DNA of 64,000 nt, taken from positions 186,001 to 250,000 of the forward strand of contig NZ_JAUDRH010000015.1 in NCBI RefSeq assembly GCF_030381805.1. The letters run 5' to 3'. The DNA comes from Chlorogloeopsis sp. ULAP01 (GTDB lineage Bacteria; Cyanobacteriota; Cyanobacteriia; Cyanobacteriales; Nostocaceae). Positions 34,039-43,145 of this stretch are shown in pieces. A program made the translations under genes and the position numbers. Within the stretch, counting starts at the first letter, position 1. Each line of letters begins with the position of its first letter. The notes beneath the pieces are model-generated. The model worked only from the letters and a program-made list of their open reading frames with translations, was not told the origin of the DNA and ran no database searches.

Positions 34039-36312
34039 CTAGCGAACTACTCTACGCATATAATTTCCCCACAACTGAGCTGCTTGAGCACTACTACCAG
34101 ATGTAGGAGAGTTATTGTCGTTACCCAGCCAAACACCTGTGGCGATGCGGCGGCTGGGAATATAACCAATAAACCACAAGTCAACGTTTTTATCAGTTGT
34201 GCCTGTTTTTCCAGATACTGCAAAATCACCAATGGCAGCACGAGTACCAGTACCACTTGTAACTACCCCACGTAGCAAACGAGTCATGGTGTTAGCTACC
34301 TCAGTGCGCAGTACCCGTCTATTGGCATCGGCATCTTGATCAAAGGAGTAGATGACGCGGCAAGTTTTTAAGTCATTGCGATCCTTACAATCACTACTGT
34401 CTAAAATCCTGCTAATCGCATGAGGACGATTCCAGACGCCGCGATTGCTAATTGCACCAAAAGCGCCAGTCATTTCCAAAACATTAACCACACTTTGTCC
34501 CAATACCAATCCAGGCACTGGATCTAATTGTGATTTAACCCCTAAGCGTTGTGCCATGCTTACGACTTTATTTAATCCTACCTGCCTTGCAATTCTCAAG
34601 GCAATGGGATTTTCTGATTGGGCAAGCCCTGTGGCAACATCTAAACTAACATCAGCACCGGCTCGACAGGGTTTGTAGGTAAATCCTTGCCAAGTTAAGG
34701 AACTACATGAATAACTTGTACTTGGTGAAATTCCCTGTTCTATAGCGGTGGTATAAGCAAAAATTTTGAAGGTAGAACCGGGTTGCCGTTGAGCTTGAAA
34801 AGCACGGTTGAATTGACTTTTGGCATAGTCGGTACCCCCCGCCATTGCTAAGACAGCGCCAGTACTAGAATCAAGGGTAACGATCGCCCCTTGAGAAAAG
34901 TTGAAACTTCTGCCAGCGTCATTGACATGATTGCGCAACGCTGTTTCTGCCTGTGATTGAATTGCGGGATCTAGCTGAGTCTCAATAATAAAGTTGCCTT
35001 CACCCGCTATGTCTTTTCCCAAGATGGATTCGAGTTCTTGAAAGACGTAACTATAAAAATATGGAGCAATTGTCTTGGCTTGAGTTTCGCAAACCTTGGG
35101 GCTAATTTCCACAGGCGATCGCCTCGCTCGGTTATACTCATCTTGTTTGATTTTGCCTGCGTTCAACATCCGCCGCAGCACCCGATTGCGGTACTCTACC
35201 ACCCGTCTTCTACTTTCGTTATCCCCACAAAAATTGAAACTATTAGGCCCTGGTAAAATTCCTACTAATGTTGCTGACTCTGCCAAAGTTAACTCTTTTG
35301 CTGACTTATCAAAGTAATATCTAGCAGCATCCTCAAAGCCGGAAGTATCCGCTCCTAAAAACACCCGATTTAAGTAAGTCAACAAAATGTAATCTTTGCT
35401 GTAAAAAGTTTCCAATTTAAAAGAAACAATTGCTTCTCTTAATTTACGCCCCAAAGAATCCTGTCTGCCCACATATTCGCGAAACAAACTCCGGGCAACT
35501 TGCTGAGTGACTGTACTAGCTCCTTGCTGAACATCCCCACTTTTGGTGTTTATAAATATGGCTCGTAAAATTCCATAGGGATCGACTCCAAAGTGCCAAT
35601 AATAGCGACTGTCTTCCGAAGCAACTACAGCCGAAGGCAAATAAGGACCAAAATCCTCCAACCGTTTCATATCTATATGGGCAGTTGTCCGTGGTTCACG
35701 TAGCGGTGTTTCTCCATCACGGGCATATACAATAACTGGAGCACGGGTGGCGATTGGTAATGGTCTAACAGAAAACTTTAACCATTCTACGCCGATGATT
35801 AATGCCATTAAGGCACTGACACCACCAACACCATAAGCTCCCCAAGTTGCCGCTTTGACATACACTGGAGGCGGATCGACATATTGCAGACGCACTGAAG
35901 CTGCAAGCTCTGGTGGCCCTAACGTCAGGATATCGCCGTGACGCAACTCTAGGGAGGTAACTCGACGCTTGCCACGATAAATACCATTCGTTGAGTTTTC
36001 ATCTTTAATAACGAAAACTGGTTTTCTTTGAGTAGAATCCCGCGATAGTGACAAGTGGATTTGACTGACAACTGGGTTGCGCACAACAATATCGCAGGAT
36101 TTGGAACTGCGACCAAGTACATAGCGATCGCCCAATAGCGGATATACTTCTGCTTTGTCCGTCCCCGCGTCCTGCACCCAAAGTTCTGGTACTCTGGCAT
36201 TGGGCTTAAGTGCCAGCTTAGAAAAATCTACCCTAGCTTGGATTGTTTGTACTGCTTGCGTTATCTGACCAAGCAGTGTTTGTGGCTTGTGGGGAGGTGG
36301 GGGAGAACTCAT
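34039..36312 (-). CDS. Class A penicillin-binding protein with N-terminal FHA domain
   Basis: 757 residues. The FHA domain (about 60-140) has GDRYVLGRSSKSCDIVV and QIHLSLSR, and should bind phosphothreonine. A single TM segment follows (about 157-176, YGVGGVSALMALIIGVEWL). The glycosyltransferase 51 domain has the catalytic Glu in VVASEDSRYYWHFGVDP and QGASTVTQQVAR. The transpeptidase has SxxK in QRQPGSTFKIFA, SxN in AQSENPIALR and KTGT in VSGKTGTTDKN. It polymerises and cross-links peptidoglycan in the periplasm. The cytoplasmic FHA domain suggests control by Ser/Thr kinase signalling. FHA-PBP fusions occur in filamentous cyanobacteria. Intact. Confidence 0.95.
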   Translation of the reverse strand: MSSPPPPHKPQTLLGQITQAVQTIQARVDFSKLALKPNARVPELWVQDAGTDKAEVYPLLGDRYVLGRSSKSCDIVVRNPVVSQIHLSLSRDSTQRKPVFVIKDENSTNGIYRGKRRVTSLELRHGDILTLGPPELAASVRLQYVDPPPVYVKAATWGAYGVGGVSALMALIIGVEWLKFSVRPLPIATRAPVIVYARDGETPLREPRTTAHIDMKRLEDFGPYLPSAVVASEDSRYYWHFGVDPYGILRAIFINTKSGDVQQGASTVTQQVARSLFREYVGRQDSLGRKLREAIVSFKLETFYSKDYILLTYLNRVFLGADTSGFEDAARYYFDKSAKELTLAESATLVGILPGPNSFNFCGDNESRRRVVEYRNRVLRRMLNAGKIKQDEYNRARRSPVEISPKVCETQAKTIAPYFYSYVFQELESILGKDIAGEGNFIIETQLDPAIQSQAETALRNHVNDAGRSFNFSQGAIVTLDSSTGAVLAMAGGTDYAKSQFNRAFQAQRQPGSTFKIFAYTTAIEQGISPSTSYSCSSLTWQGFTYKPCRAGADVSLDVATGLAQSENPIALRIARQVGLNKVVSMAQRLGVKSQLDPVPGLVLGQSVVNVLEMTGAFGAISNRGVWNRPHAISRILDSSDCKDRNDLKTCRVIYSFDQDADANRRVLRTEVANTMTRLLRGVVTSGTGTRAAIGDFAVSGKTGTTDKNVDLWFIGYIPSRRIATGVWLGNDNNSPTSGSSAQAAQLWGNYMRRVVR

Positions 36313-36762
36313 CGGCTAATCGAACCACGCTTAAAGAGTAGAAAATCGAGGCAAAACGCAATCTCTATGTTTGTATTTCACAATTGTACCCATAGAGCCG
36401 CATAGACGTTGACAGTACGGTTTCGTTCCTAATTCTCTATGACACCAAGATAATATATAGTAATATGACTCGTTTTGTTAATTTTGTAACTTCTGTTTGC
36501 AGTCTAATATTTGATTCCTGCTATTCTAATATTCTGTAGTTATACACCGTATTTACTTGTTAAACAGCAATAATTGCTTTTTCTGTATTATTCTTTTATA
36601 ACTATAGACAAATCAACGAATGATTTAATTTTTACAATAGCTACACCCTCTTACACCCTATAAGAAAAAAATACATCTTCTTTTAGGAAGATTTTCTTGA
36701 TCCCATTGTTTGATTTAATGGGGCGAGTACTTCTTTGTATTTAGGTGTTGAGGTTAAGTTAT
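36313..36762. other. AT-rich divergent intergenic region
   Basis: 450 bp between the PBP gene and the secreted-protein gene. Long AT-rich stretch, no tRNA, hairpin with T-run, or convincing open frame. It should hold both promoters. Confidence 0.5.
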
Positions 36763-37473
36763 ATGAAGGGGAAATTTGTAACCCTGATTGGTACAGGCAT
36801 GATTTTGGCACTAACTAGCAGTCTAGTTCTTGCTCAAAGCTCCCAATCAAGAACTCCACAACCAGGAGATCCAAGAAATCCAACTCCAAAAGAAGTTCAA
36901 GAGTTAGAAACGGGTGAGTCTGCCGCAGAAATTAAGCTTTCTCCAGAAGCACAGGAAATTTTGTGTAAGCGTTTCCCACTTAATTCACGCTGTGGCGGCA
37001 GCGCTCAAGGAACCACAACAACTCCTGAAGCAACTCCGACAACAACACCTGAGGCATCACCTGAGGCATCACCTGAGGCATCACCTGCTCCAGAAGGTAC
37101 CACTGAGACTCCAGGAAGCACGACTACTCCTGACAATACAACTGAACCAGCACCTGGCAGCACAATTGAACCAGCGCCTGGCAGCACACTTGAACCAGCG
37201 CCTGGCAGCACAATTGAGCCAGCACCCGGCAGCACAATTGAGCCAGTACCTGGCAGCAGCCCAAGCAACATTACTCCCGCTCCTCAAACAGTACCCGCCC
37301 CGGACGCAACTCAAAGTCCTGACTCTGGCAACACAATTAAAATCACCCCCGCTCCTGGCAGCACCACTGAACCAGGAAGCACAACTACTCCCGGCAGCAT
37401 GGGCGATCCAACCAATACATCTCCTTCCAGCGTTCCTAGCGGTGTGGAAACAGTTCCTAATACTGGCAACTAA
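36763..37473 (+). CDS. Secreted low-complexity Pro/Thr/Ser protein with 8-residue repeats
   Basis: 236 residues from the ATG at 36763. A signal peptide is clear (MKGKFVTLIGTGMILALTSS, cleavage likely after LVLA). A short ordered region has IKLSPEAQEILCKRFPLNSR and two cysteines that could form a disulfide. The rest is disordered: PEAS repeats, then five copies of EPAPGST(I/L), then PGSTT-type repeats, ending VPNTGN without an anchor motif. Function unknown; a wall-associated or extracellular spacer is plausible. The antisense and other-frame long readings here are by-products of the repeats. Confidence 0.8.
   Translation: MKGKFVTLIGTGMILALTSSLVLAQSSQSRTPQPGDPRNPTPKEVQELETGESAAEIKLSPEAQEILCKRFPLNSRCGGSAQGTTTTPEATPTTTPEASPEASPEASPAPEGTTETPGSTTTPDNTTEPAPGSTIEPAPGSTLEPAPGSTIEPAPGSTIEPVPGSSPSNITPAPQTVPAPDATQSPDSGNTIKITPAPGSTTEPGSTTTPGSMGDPTNTSPSSVPSGVETVPNTGN
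37144..37263. repeat. Five 24-bp tandem repeats encoding EPAPGSTI
   Basis: Five units of 24 bp starting at 37144, 37168, 37192, 37216 and 37240, with few synonymous or conservative changes; the last unit has V for A and S for T. Copy number is likely to vary between strains. Confidence 0.9.
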
Positions 37474-37575
37474 CAAATTATGGCTTTAAGCTAGTTGAGA
37501 TTCAATCTGAGACTAGTTAATAGCATTTTGATGATGAGTTGAAAAAATCACAGGAAGATTTTTAGCCAGAAAATA

Positions 37576-37610
37576 GGAGGCAGATTGTATCTGTCTCCTG
37601 TTTATTTGTA
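37576..37610 (+). terminator. Intrinsic terminator after the secreted-protein gene
   Basis: GGAGGCAGA (37576-37584) pairs with TCTGTCTCC (37590-37598, one G-U), 5-nt loop, followed by TGTTTATTTG. It lies just before the convergent lspA end and may serve both. Confidence 0.6.
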
Positions 37611-37626
37611 GTAGGTGATCAGACTT

Positions 37627-38103
37627 TTACCGTGGTCTGCGATTTGAAGTTGGTGTTTTTTTAAAAGTAGCAATTAGCAAACAAGCAATACCAACGTTAA
37701 TAAACACATCTGCAAGATTAAACACTGGAAAGTTGATCAGTCGAAAATCAAGAAAATCAATAACATAACCCAACACAAAGCGATCTATTCCATTACCCAT
37801 TGCACCACCTAATATCAGTCCATAACCCAGTTGATCCCAGCGATGTAAAATTGGGCCAAACCAGGCTAAAGCTATCAATGCTAAACTTACTCCCAATGAT
37901 AGCCAGCGCAACCATTCTACTTTGCCTGAGAGTAAACTAAAAGCTGCACCAGTATTGGTAACATAGGTAAAATGAAAGATTCCAGGTAAAAGTGGCAACG
38001 TCTGCCCCAAGTTAAAGGTTTGAGCAACCCAGTATTTTGTCAATTGGTCTAATAAAAAAACTATGAGGGCGGCGATCCAAAAGAGGGAATTTTTTAAATG
38101 CAT
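37627..38103 (-). CDS. lspA: Lipoprotein signal peptidase (signal peptidase II)
   Basis: A 158-residue inner-membrane aspartyl protease that removes signal peptides from prolipoproteins such as PstS encoded nearby. Four membrane segments. Conserved LDQLTKYWV, the VTNTGAAFSLL motif, and the two catalytic aspartates in GNGIDRFVLGYVIDFLDF and FPVFNLADVFI. Normal length. Same strand as bioY, about 460 bp downstream of it. Confidence 0.95.
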   Translation of the reverse strand: MHLKNSLFWIAALIVFLLDQLTKYWVAQTFNLGQTLPLLPGIFHFTYVTNTGAAFSLLSGKVEWLRWLSLGVSLALIALAWFGPILHRWDQLGYGLILGGAMGNGIDRFVLGYVIDFLDFRLINFPVFNLADVFINVGIACLLIATFKKTPTSNRRPR

Positions 38104-38561
38104 AGCTAGTTAGTCAAGAGGAGGACACTTGCACAAGAAGGGTTCCCGCAGGTTACAAAGTGTCCGTTCAATAGTCAATAGTCAATGGTTTATAGTCAAT
38201 AGTCAATAACTTGCGTTATGGCGTTTTCTAATCTACTGAGGTACTGAGTACATTGCTAAGTGGTGAAGCAAAATTAAAGTTATGGGTGGAGGCAAGGGAA
38301 CTCTTAACGGGGAACAGGGAACAGCAAAAAATGTGTAATTAATTTTGTTTAGATACTTAATAAAATTGGGCAAACCTCCGCGTACCCACCGAAGTTATAA
38401 TTGCCGGAAGCCGAAGCTCATACTTCTCTGTGCGCCACTTTAGTGTGCCTCTGCGTTTAAAACATTGGTTGTGTACCTCACTTAATAGGGAATCGCTGTA
38501 ATACAGATACTCTTATTAAAAGCAAACATTAATACACAAGCAAAGACGCGGCAATTGAAAG
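38104..38561. other. lspA-bioY spacer with STRR and inverted repeat
   Basis: GGACACTT (38123-38130) pairs with AAGTGTCC (38158-38165). CAATAGT/CAATGGT heptamers follow at about 38168-38210. Decayed copies of dispersed repeats occupy 38370-38460. No gene. The inverted repeat just upstream of lspA could be leader structure. Confidence 0.55.
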
Positions 38562-39149
38562 CTAATAGAACATTATTTGCCGCAGTACATATGCTATGAG
38601 TGTAATGGCGCAGATAACTGCTATTTGTCCTGGTAGTGCAAACCAAGAATATTTAAGAATTGCTTGCGTTAGTGACAAAGTTTCTGTACCTTGCCACTGA
38701 AAAAAATAACTGAGAATTAAATAACAAATACCGCAGATATGAACAGTTAACAAGCCACAAATGCAACTAAAAGCCAAAGTTTCGAGTCTAGGTCTAGCTT
38801 TAAAGGCAAAAAAGCCACAAATCCAAGCTCCAGGAATAAAACCTAATAAATAGCCAAACTGAGATAATCTAACATACCCTATACCACCACCGTCAGCAAA
38901 CACAGGTAACAAAGTTAAGCCCATAACTAAATAGGCAATTTGTGAAAGCGCACCTGCATTTTTGCCGCCTAAACAACCCACTAGGAGCACTCCGCCAATT
39001 TGAAAGGTGACGCCCAGAGAAAAAGTATGAATTCCGTGCTTACTCCAACTTAAAGGTAGGGTAGTGATATGCGCTTCTAAGAAGGTACCACCCATCGTTA
39101 GCAGTAAGCCAATCATAGACCATAACAGTTGATTGGATGCAGCTAACAT
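38562..39149 (-). CDS. bioY: Biotin transporter BioY (S component)
   Basis: A 195-residue membrane protein with about six hydrophobic segments. The BioY pattern is seen in TFQIGGVLLVGCLGGKNAG, the loop PVFADGGGIGYVRLSQFGYL, and LLGFIPGAWICGFFAF. BioY binds biotin and may work alone or with a shared ECF energising module; none is in the window. Standard length. The ATG is at 39147-39149. Confidence 0.88.
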   Translation of the reverse strand: MLAASNQLLWSMIGLLLTMGGTFLEAHITTLPLSWSKHGIHTFSLGVTFQIGGVLLVGCLGGKNAGALSQIAYLVMGLTLLPVFADGGGIGYVRLSQFGYLLGFIPGAWICGFFAFKARPRLETLAFSCICGLLTVHICGICYLILSYFFQWQGTETLSLTQAILKYSWFALPGQIAVICAITLIAYVLRQIMFY

Positions 39150-39848
39150 TTACAAATACTCGTGCCAATAATTCTCATGTCACAGTAGAAAATTAAAATA
39201 AAATATTGTATTTTTACCTTTTACTGAAAAAATTGCCATATTTTAAAGTTACTCTGAATTATACAAATTTCAGCATAGATGTAAAGCAATTAACAGTCTG
39301 CTTGGGATTTTGCCACAATTACTATCTACACACTCAAAGTTGTCAAGAACTGATCGATGTTCTCAATTATAGGCTGGTCTAAAACAGTAGCTTGTATGTG
39401 GCAAACAATTGCCTTGCTGGCGTAAATATACTTATAAATATTCTTGGTGTTTGGAGTATAAAGATACTATTGATACTAAATAATTGAGATGTGAGATATG
39501 TAGTAATTGACTACTCAAGCTACGGCGATCGCTTTTGTTTCTGGTGCTTTGTTCCAGATTCATCTGCTCATACTCTCTAGTAAAATTTACTGAATATTAA
39601 TACAAAAACATCATTATGGTGATATGCAAATTTACTAACTTATTAGAAGACTTTATTACTTCTTGTTTTTCAATTTTAAATAACTTAATCAATATTTAAT
39701 ATTTTTTTGAAATCACTTTATTTGAATTTCATAAATACAAATGTACTGGTAAACATTTAACAAGCAATTTAAATAAATTATACGTGCCAAGTTTTAGCTA
39801 ACAAACGAAAGTAAACTTTCCAAAAATTACAGGATAAAAATGTGATTG
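39150..39848. other. AT-rich divergent region upstream of bioY and pstS
   Basis: About 700 bp, very AT-rich, one HIP1-like CGGCGATCGC at 39522-39531. No supportable gene or tRNA. The Pho box lies at its right end. Confidence 0.5.
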
Positions 39849-39877
39849 TTTGACCTGGCTTAACCTTTGCTTAACCA
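39849..39877 (+). promoter_or_regulatory. Pho box of the pst operon
   Basis: Three octamer-like repeats: TTTGACCT (39849-39856), CTTAACCT (39859-39866), CTTAACCA (39870-39877). Spacing is 2 and 3 bp; the last two fit the cyanobacterial PyTTAAPyPy(T/A) consensus exactly. TATACT at 39886-39891 is a suitable -10, 8 bp after the last repeat, so the box replaces the -35. SphR/PhoB-type activation under phosphate starvation is the established role. Confidence 0.85.
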
Positions 39878-39932
39878 AGCGAATATATACTTTGTAGAGG
39901 CATTAGTTGTAAAAAACACTAAAATCACATCC

Positions 39933-41111
39933 ATGCTTTTCCGTACACCTGCAATTAATCAGTCTCTTTTATCAAAAACAGTTTCAGTATTAGTTTTAGC
40001 GATGAGCTTGGCAGCTTGTGGTGGTGAAAACAATACTGCGACTAACGATGCATCCCCTAATACTGCTACTGATGCTACTGCCTCTAGCCCAGGAAAACTG
40101 GATCTTGGTGGAACTGTACGATTAACTGGAGCTGGTGCCTCTTTCCCCGCGCCACTGTATCAAACTTGGTTTCAGAATTTGAACAAGAAATATCCTAGCC
40201 TCCAAGTGAGTTATCAGTCAGTTGGTAGTGGTGCTGGAGTTGAGCAATTTACCAAAGGTACTGTGGACTTTGGTGCTAGTGATGTGGCAATGAAGGACGA
40301 CGAAATCCAAAAAGTACCACAGGATAAAGGTGTATTACTGTTACCAATGACAGCTGGTACTATTGTACTGGCATATAACCTGCCTGGTGTTGAGCAGTTA
40401 AATTTACCAAGAGCAGTATATACAGATATATTACTAGGCAAAATTAAGACCTGGAATGATCCGAAAATTGCTGCTGCTAACTCTGGAGTTAACCTCCCTA
40501 ACGAACCAATTACAGTTGTGTATCGCTCAGATGGTAGTGGAACCACTGGTGTCTTTACCAAACACATGAGTACGATTAGCCCAGAATGGAAAAGCAAAGT
40601 TGGTGAAGGCAAAACAGTCAGTTGGCCTGTGGGAGTTGGTGCAAAGGGTAACGAAGGCGTTACAGCCCAAGTTCAACAAACTCAAGGTTCAATTGGCTAT
40701 ATAGAGTATGGTTATGCCAAGCAAAACAATCTCAAATTTGCAGCTTTGGAAAATAAGGCTGGTAAATTTGTGACACCTAACGATGAATCAGCATCTAAAA
40801 CCTTAGAAGCTATTACTTTACCAACAAATATGCGTGCCTTTGAACCAGATCCACAAGGTGATGCATCTTATCCCATCATTAGTTACAGCTGGATTTTAGC
40901 TTATAAGAAATACCCCGATGCAGCAAAAGCCAAAGCAGTTGAAGCAATGATTGAGTATGGCTTGACCGAAGGACAGAAAGTAGCTCCAGAACTAGGTTAC
41001 GTTGCTTTACCTCAAAATGTAATTGAGAAAGTGGCAGCAGCAGCCGATGCTATTAGCCCGGATTACAAAATTGCTGTGGGTTCAAGCAATAGTCCTAGCG
41101 CCAACAAATAG
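39933..41111 (+). CDS. pstS: Phosphate ABC transporter substrate-binding lipoprotein PstS
   Basis: 392 residues from the ATG at 39933. A start at 39867 would put the N-terminus inside the Pho box. Signal peptide with lipobox MSLAAC, lipidated Cys29. A Thr/Asn-rich spacer precedes the binding fold. Phosphate-contact segments are TGAGASFPAPLYQTW, VGSGAGVEQF, FGASDVAM and YRSDGSGTTGVF. It binds phosphate in the periplasm and delivers it to PstCA. First gene of pstSCAB. Confidence 0.96.
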   Translation: MLFRTPAINQSLLSKTVSVLVLAMSLAACGGENNTATNDASPNTATDATASSPGKLDLGGTVRLTGAGASFPAPLYQTWFQNLNKKYPSLQVSYQSVGSGAGVEQFTKGTVDFGASDVAMKDDEIQKVPQDKGVLLLPMTAGTIVLAYNLPGVEQLNLPRAVYTDILLGKIKTWNDPKIAAANSGVNLPNEPITVVYRSDGSGTTGVFTKHMSTISPEWKSKVGEGKTVSWPVGVGAKGNEGVTAQVQQTQGSIGYIEYGYAKQNNLKFAALENKAGKFVTPNDESASKTLEAITLPTNMRAFEPDPQGDASYPIISYSWILAYKKYPDAAKAKAVEAMIEYGLTEGQKVAPELGYVALPQNVIEKVAAAADAISPDYKIAVGSSNSPSANK

Positions 41112-41221
41112 CATTTTGTGCTTTTGTGATTTGCTGTAATTAACCAACTTACTAATCCAATTACTAATGTGGTTATGTGGTTCGCTCCCACTTTTTTAAC
41201 CGTTGATGGATAAAGTCATTC

Positions 41222-42172
41222 ATGAATACATCAGCCAATCATCATCAGCCAACAGTAAAACCACGTTCAGAATTTGAAAAGTCGTTGGATCGTGGCTTTA
41301 TTTGGCTGACGCGAATATTTGCACTGGCGATCGCAGGCATTTTATTATGGATAGCAATTCAAGTTGGCGCAGATGCAATGCCAGCAATCCAAAAATTTGG
41401 TGCCAACTTTTTAAGTAAAAGTGTTTGGAATCCAGTAAATAACGATTACGGTGTATTACCAGCAATATATGGAACATTAGTAAGTTCCTTTCTCGGTCTA
41501 TTAATAGCAGTGCCAATTGGTGTTGGAACAGCAGTGCTATTGAGTGAAAATCTATTACCAGTATCAGTACGGACAGTATTAGTATTCTTAGTCGAACTGC
41601 TAGCAGCGATTCCGAGTGTAGTTTACGGGATTTGGGGAATATTTGTTTTGGTACCGATCATCACAGCCATAGGCAGATGGCTGAATACTTATCTAGGTTG
41701 GCTACCAATATTTAGCACCCCTCCTACAGGCCCTGGAATGTTACCAGCAGGAGTTATCTTGGCAATTATGACATTGCCGATCATCACGGCAATTTCGCGC
41801 GATGCTTTAATTGCGGTGCCTCGGAACTTACGCGAAGCAGCAGTTGGACTGGGAGCAACGCGTTGGGAAGCAATTTTAAAAGTGATTATTCCCGCAGCTT
41901 TCTCTGGCATAGTCAGTGCAGTCATGCTTGCCTTAGGTAGAGCAATGGGAGAAACAATGGCTGTAACAATGTTGATTGGAAATGCTAACACAATCAGCCC
42001 CTCATTATTTGCACCAGCCAATACAATTTCTTCTCTTCTAGCAAATCAATTTGCAGAAGCAAGCGGTTTGCAAGTGGCTGCTCTGATGTATGCGGCATTA
42101 ATTTTGTTTGTTTTGACATTACTAGTCAATATTCTCGCAGAGTTTATCGTTCTGCGGATGAAGCGGCTGTAG
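41222..42172 (+). CDS. pstC: Phosphate ABC transporter permease PstC
   Basis: A 316-residue permease with six membrane segments after a cytoplasmic N-terminus. The EAA loop is VPRNLREAAVGLGATRWEAI, contacting PstB. LAAIPSVVYGIWGIFVLVP and LGRAMGETMAVTMLIGN are the conserved PstC segments. It forms the channel with PstA. 110 bp after pstS, 27 bp before pstA. Intact. Confidence 0.96.
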   Translation: MNTSANHHQPTVKPRSEFEKSLDRGFIWLTRIFALAIAGILLWIAIQVGADAMPAIQKFGANFLSKSVWNPVNNDYGVLPAIYGTLVSSFLGLLIAVPIGVGTAVLLSENLLPVSVRTVLVFLVELLAAIPSVVYGIWGIFVLVPIITAIGRWLNTYLGWLPIFSTPPTGPGMLPAGVILAIMTLPIITAISRDALIAVPRNLREAAVGLGATRWEAILKVIIPAAFSGIVSAVMLALGRAMGETMAVTMLIGNANTISPSLFAPANTISSLLANQFAEASGLQVAALMYAALILFVLTLLVNILAEFIVLRMKRL

Positions 42173-42199
42173 ACATTTGTTGTTTGCGTGTTTTAAAGT

Positions 42200-43093
42200 A
42201 TGTCTTCTTTTGTCCCCAATCAGCCCGATCCCAAATTGATCCGCAGCAGTCTGACTCGCACTTCGATGTCAGGACGAACGCTGTTTAGCACAGTGATGAC
42301 AGTTTTAGCATTTTTATGCGGGGCATTGGCACTTTTGCCTTTACTAGCAGTACTTTCTTACGTCATTATTCAAGGCTTAGGCAGTTTTCGGTTGAGTCTA
42401 TTTACCGAATTGCCACCACCACCATTGGTGCAAGGGGGTGGGTTTGGTAATGCGATCGTCGGCACATTAATCATGGTAGGCATCGGCGCTCTGATTAGCA
42501 TTCCTTTTGGTGTGTTAGCAGCGATTTATCTGACTGAGTTTAGCTCCGGGAAGATATCTCGTTGGGTACGTTTTGCCACAAATATTCTCAGTGGGGTACC
42601 CTCGATTATTGCGGGTGTATTTGCCTATGCAATTGTGGTGACAACACTAGGTACATTTTCTGCGATCGCCGGAGGAGCAGCGCTAGCAGTACTAATGTTA
42701 CCGATTATTGTGCGAACAACAGATGAAGCTTTGCAATTAGTATCACAAGACTTGCGTCAAGCAGCATTTGGAATTGGAGCAACAAACTTTCAGACTGTGA
42801 TGTTAGTGGTACTGCCGGCAGCATTACCAGCAATTGTGACTGGGGCAACATTATCAATTGCTAGAGCCGCAGGAGAAACCGCACCCCTCCTATTCACAGC
42901 TTTATTCTCTCAATACTGGCCTAGTGGTTTATTGGAACCAACTGCTTCCCTTGCAGTTTTAGTTTTCAACTTTGCCATTGCTCCATTCAGAAACTGGCAG
43001 TCATTGGCTTGGGCAGCATCTTTGATTTTGGTACTGATGGTTTTAATTACCAGTATTATTGCTCGTTGGGCAACTAGTCGCAAAGCATACTAA
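42200..43093 (+). CDS. pstA: Phosphate ABC transporter permease PstA
   Basis: A 297-residue permease partner of PstC. Conserved FSSGKISRWVRFATNILSGV, PSIIAGVFAYAI, the EAA loop SQDLRQAAFGIGATNFQTVM and RAAGETAPLLFTALFSQYW. Six membrane segments. Located between pstC and pstB in the same operon. Confidence 0.96.
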   Translation: MSSFVPNQPDPKLIRSSLTRTSMSGRTLFSTVMTVLAFLCGALALLPLLAVLSYVIIQGLGSFRLSLFTELPPPPLVQGGGFGNAIVGTLIMVGIGALISIPFGVLAAIYLTEFSSGKISRWVRFATNILSGVPSIIAGVFAYAIVVTTLGTFSAIAGGAALAVLMLPIIVRTTDEALQLVSQDLRQAAFGIGATNFQTVMLVVLPAALPAIVTGATLSIARAAGETAPLLFTALFSQYWPSGLLEPTASLAVLVFNFAIAPFRNWQSLAWAASLILVLMVLITSIIARWATSRKAY

Positions 43094-43145
43094 TTTTTTG
43101 ATTGACAAGTTTAGCACAGTTAAATTTCAAACCCAGGATTTATTT

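Noticed and set aside
36914..37489. 191-codon Leu/Gln-rich frame, and antisense frames, over the secreted protein
   Set aside because: Alternative readings of the same tandem repeat; no start context or conserved pattern, while the main frame has a clear signal peptide.
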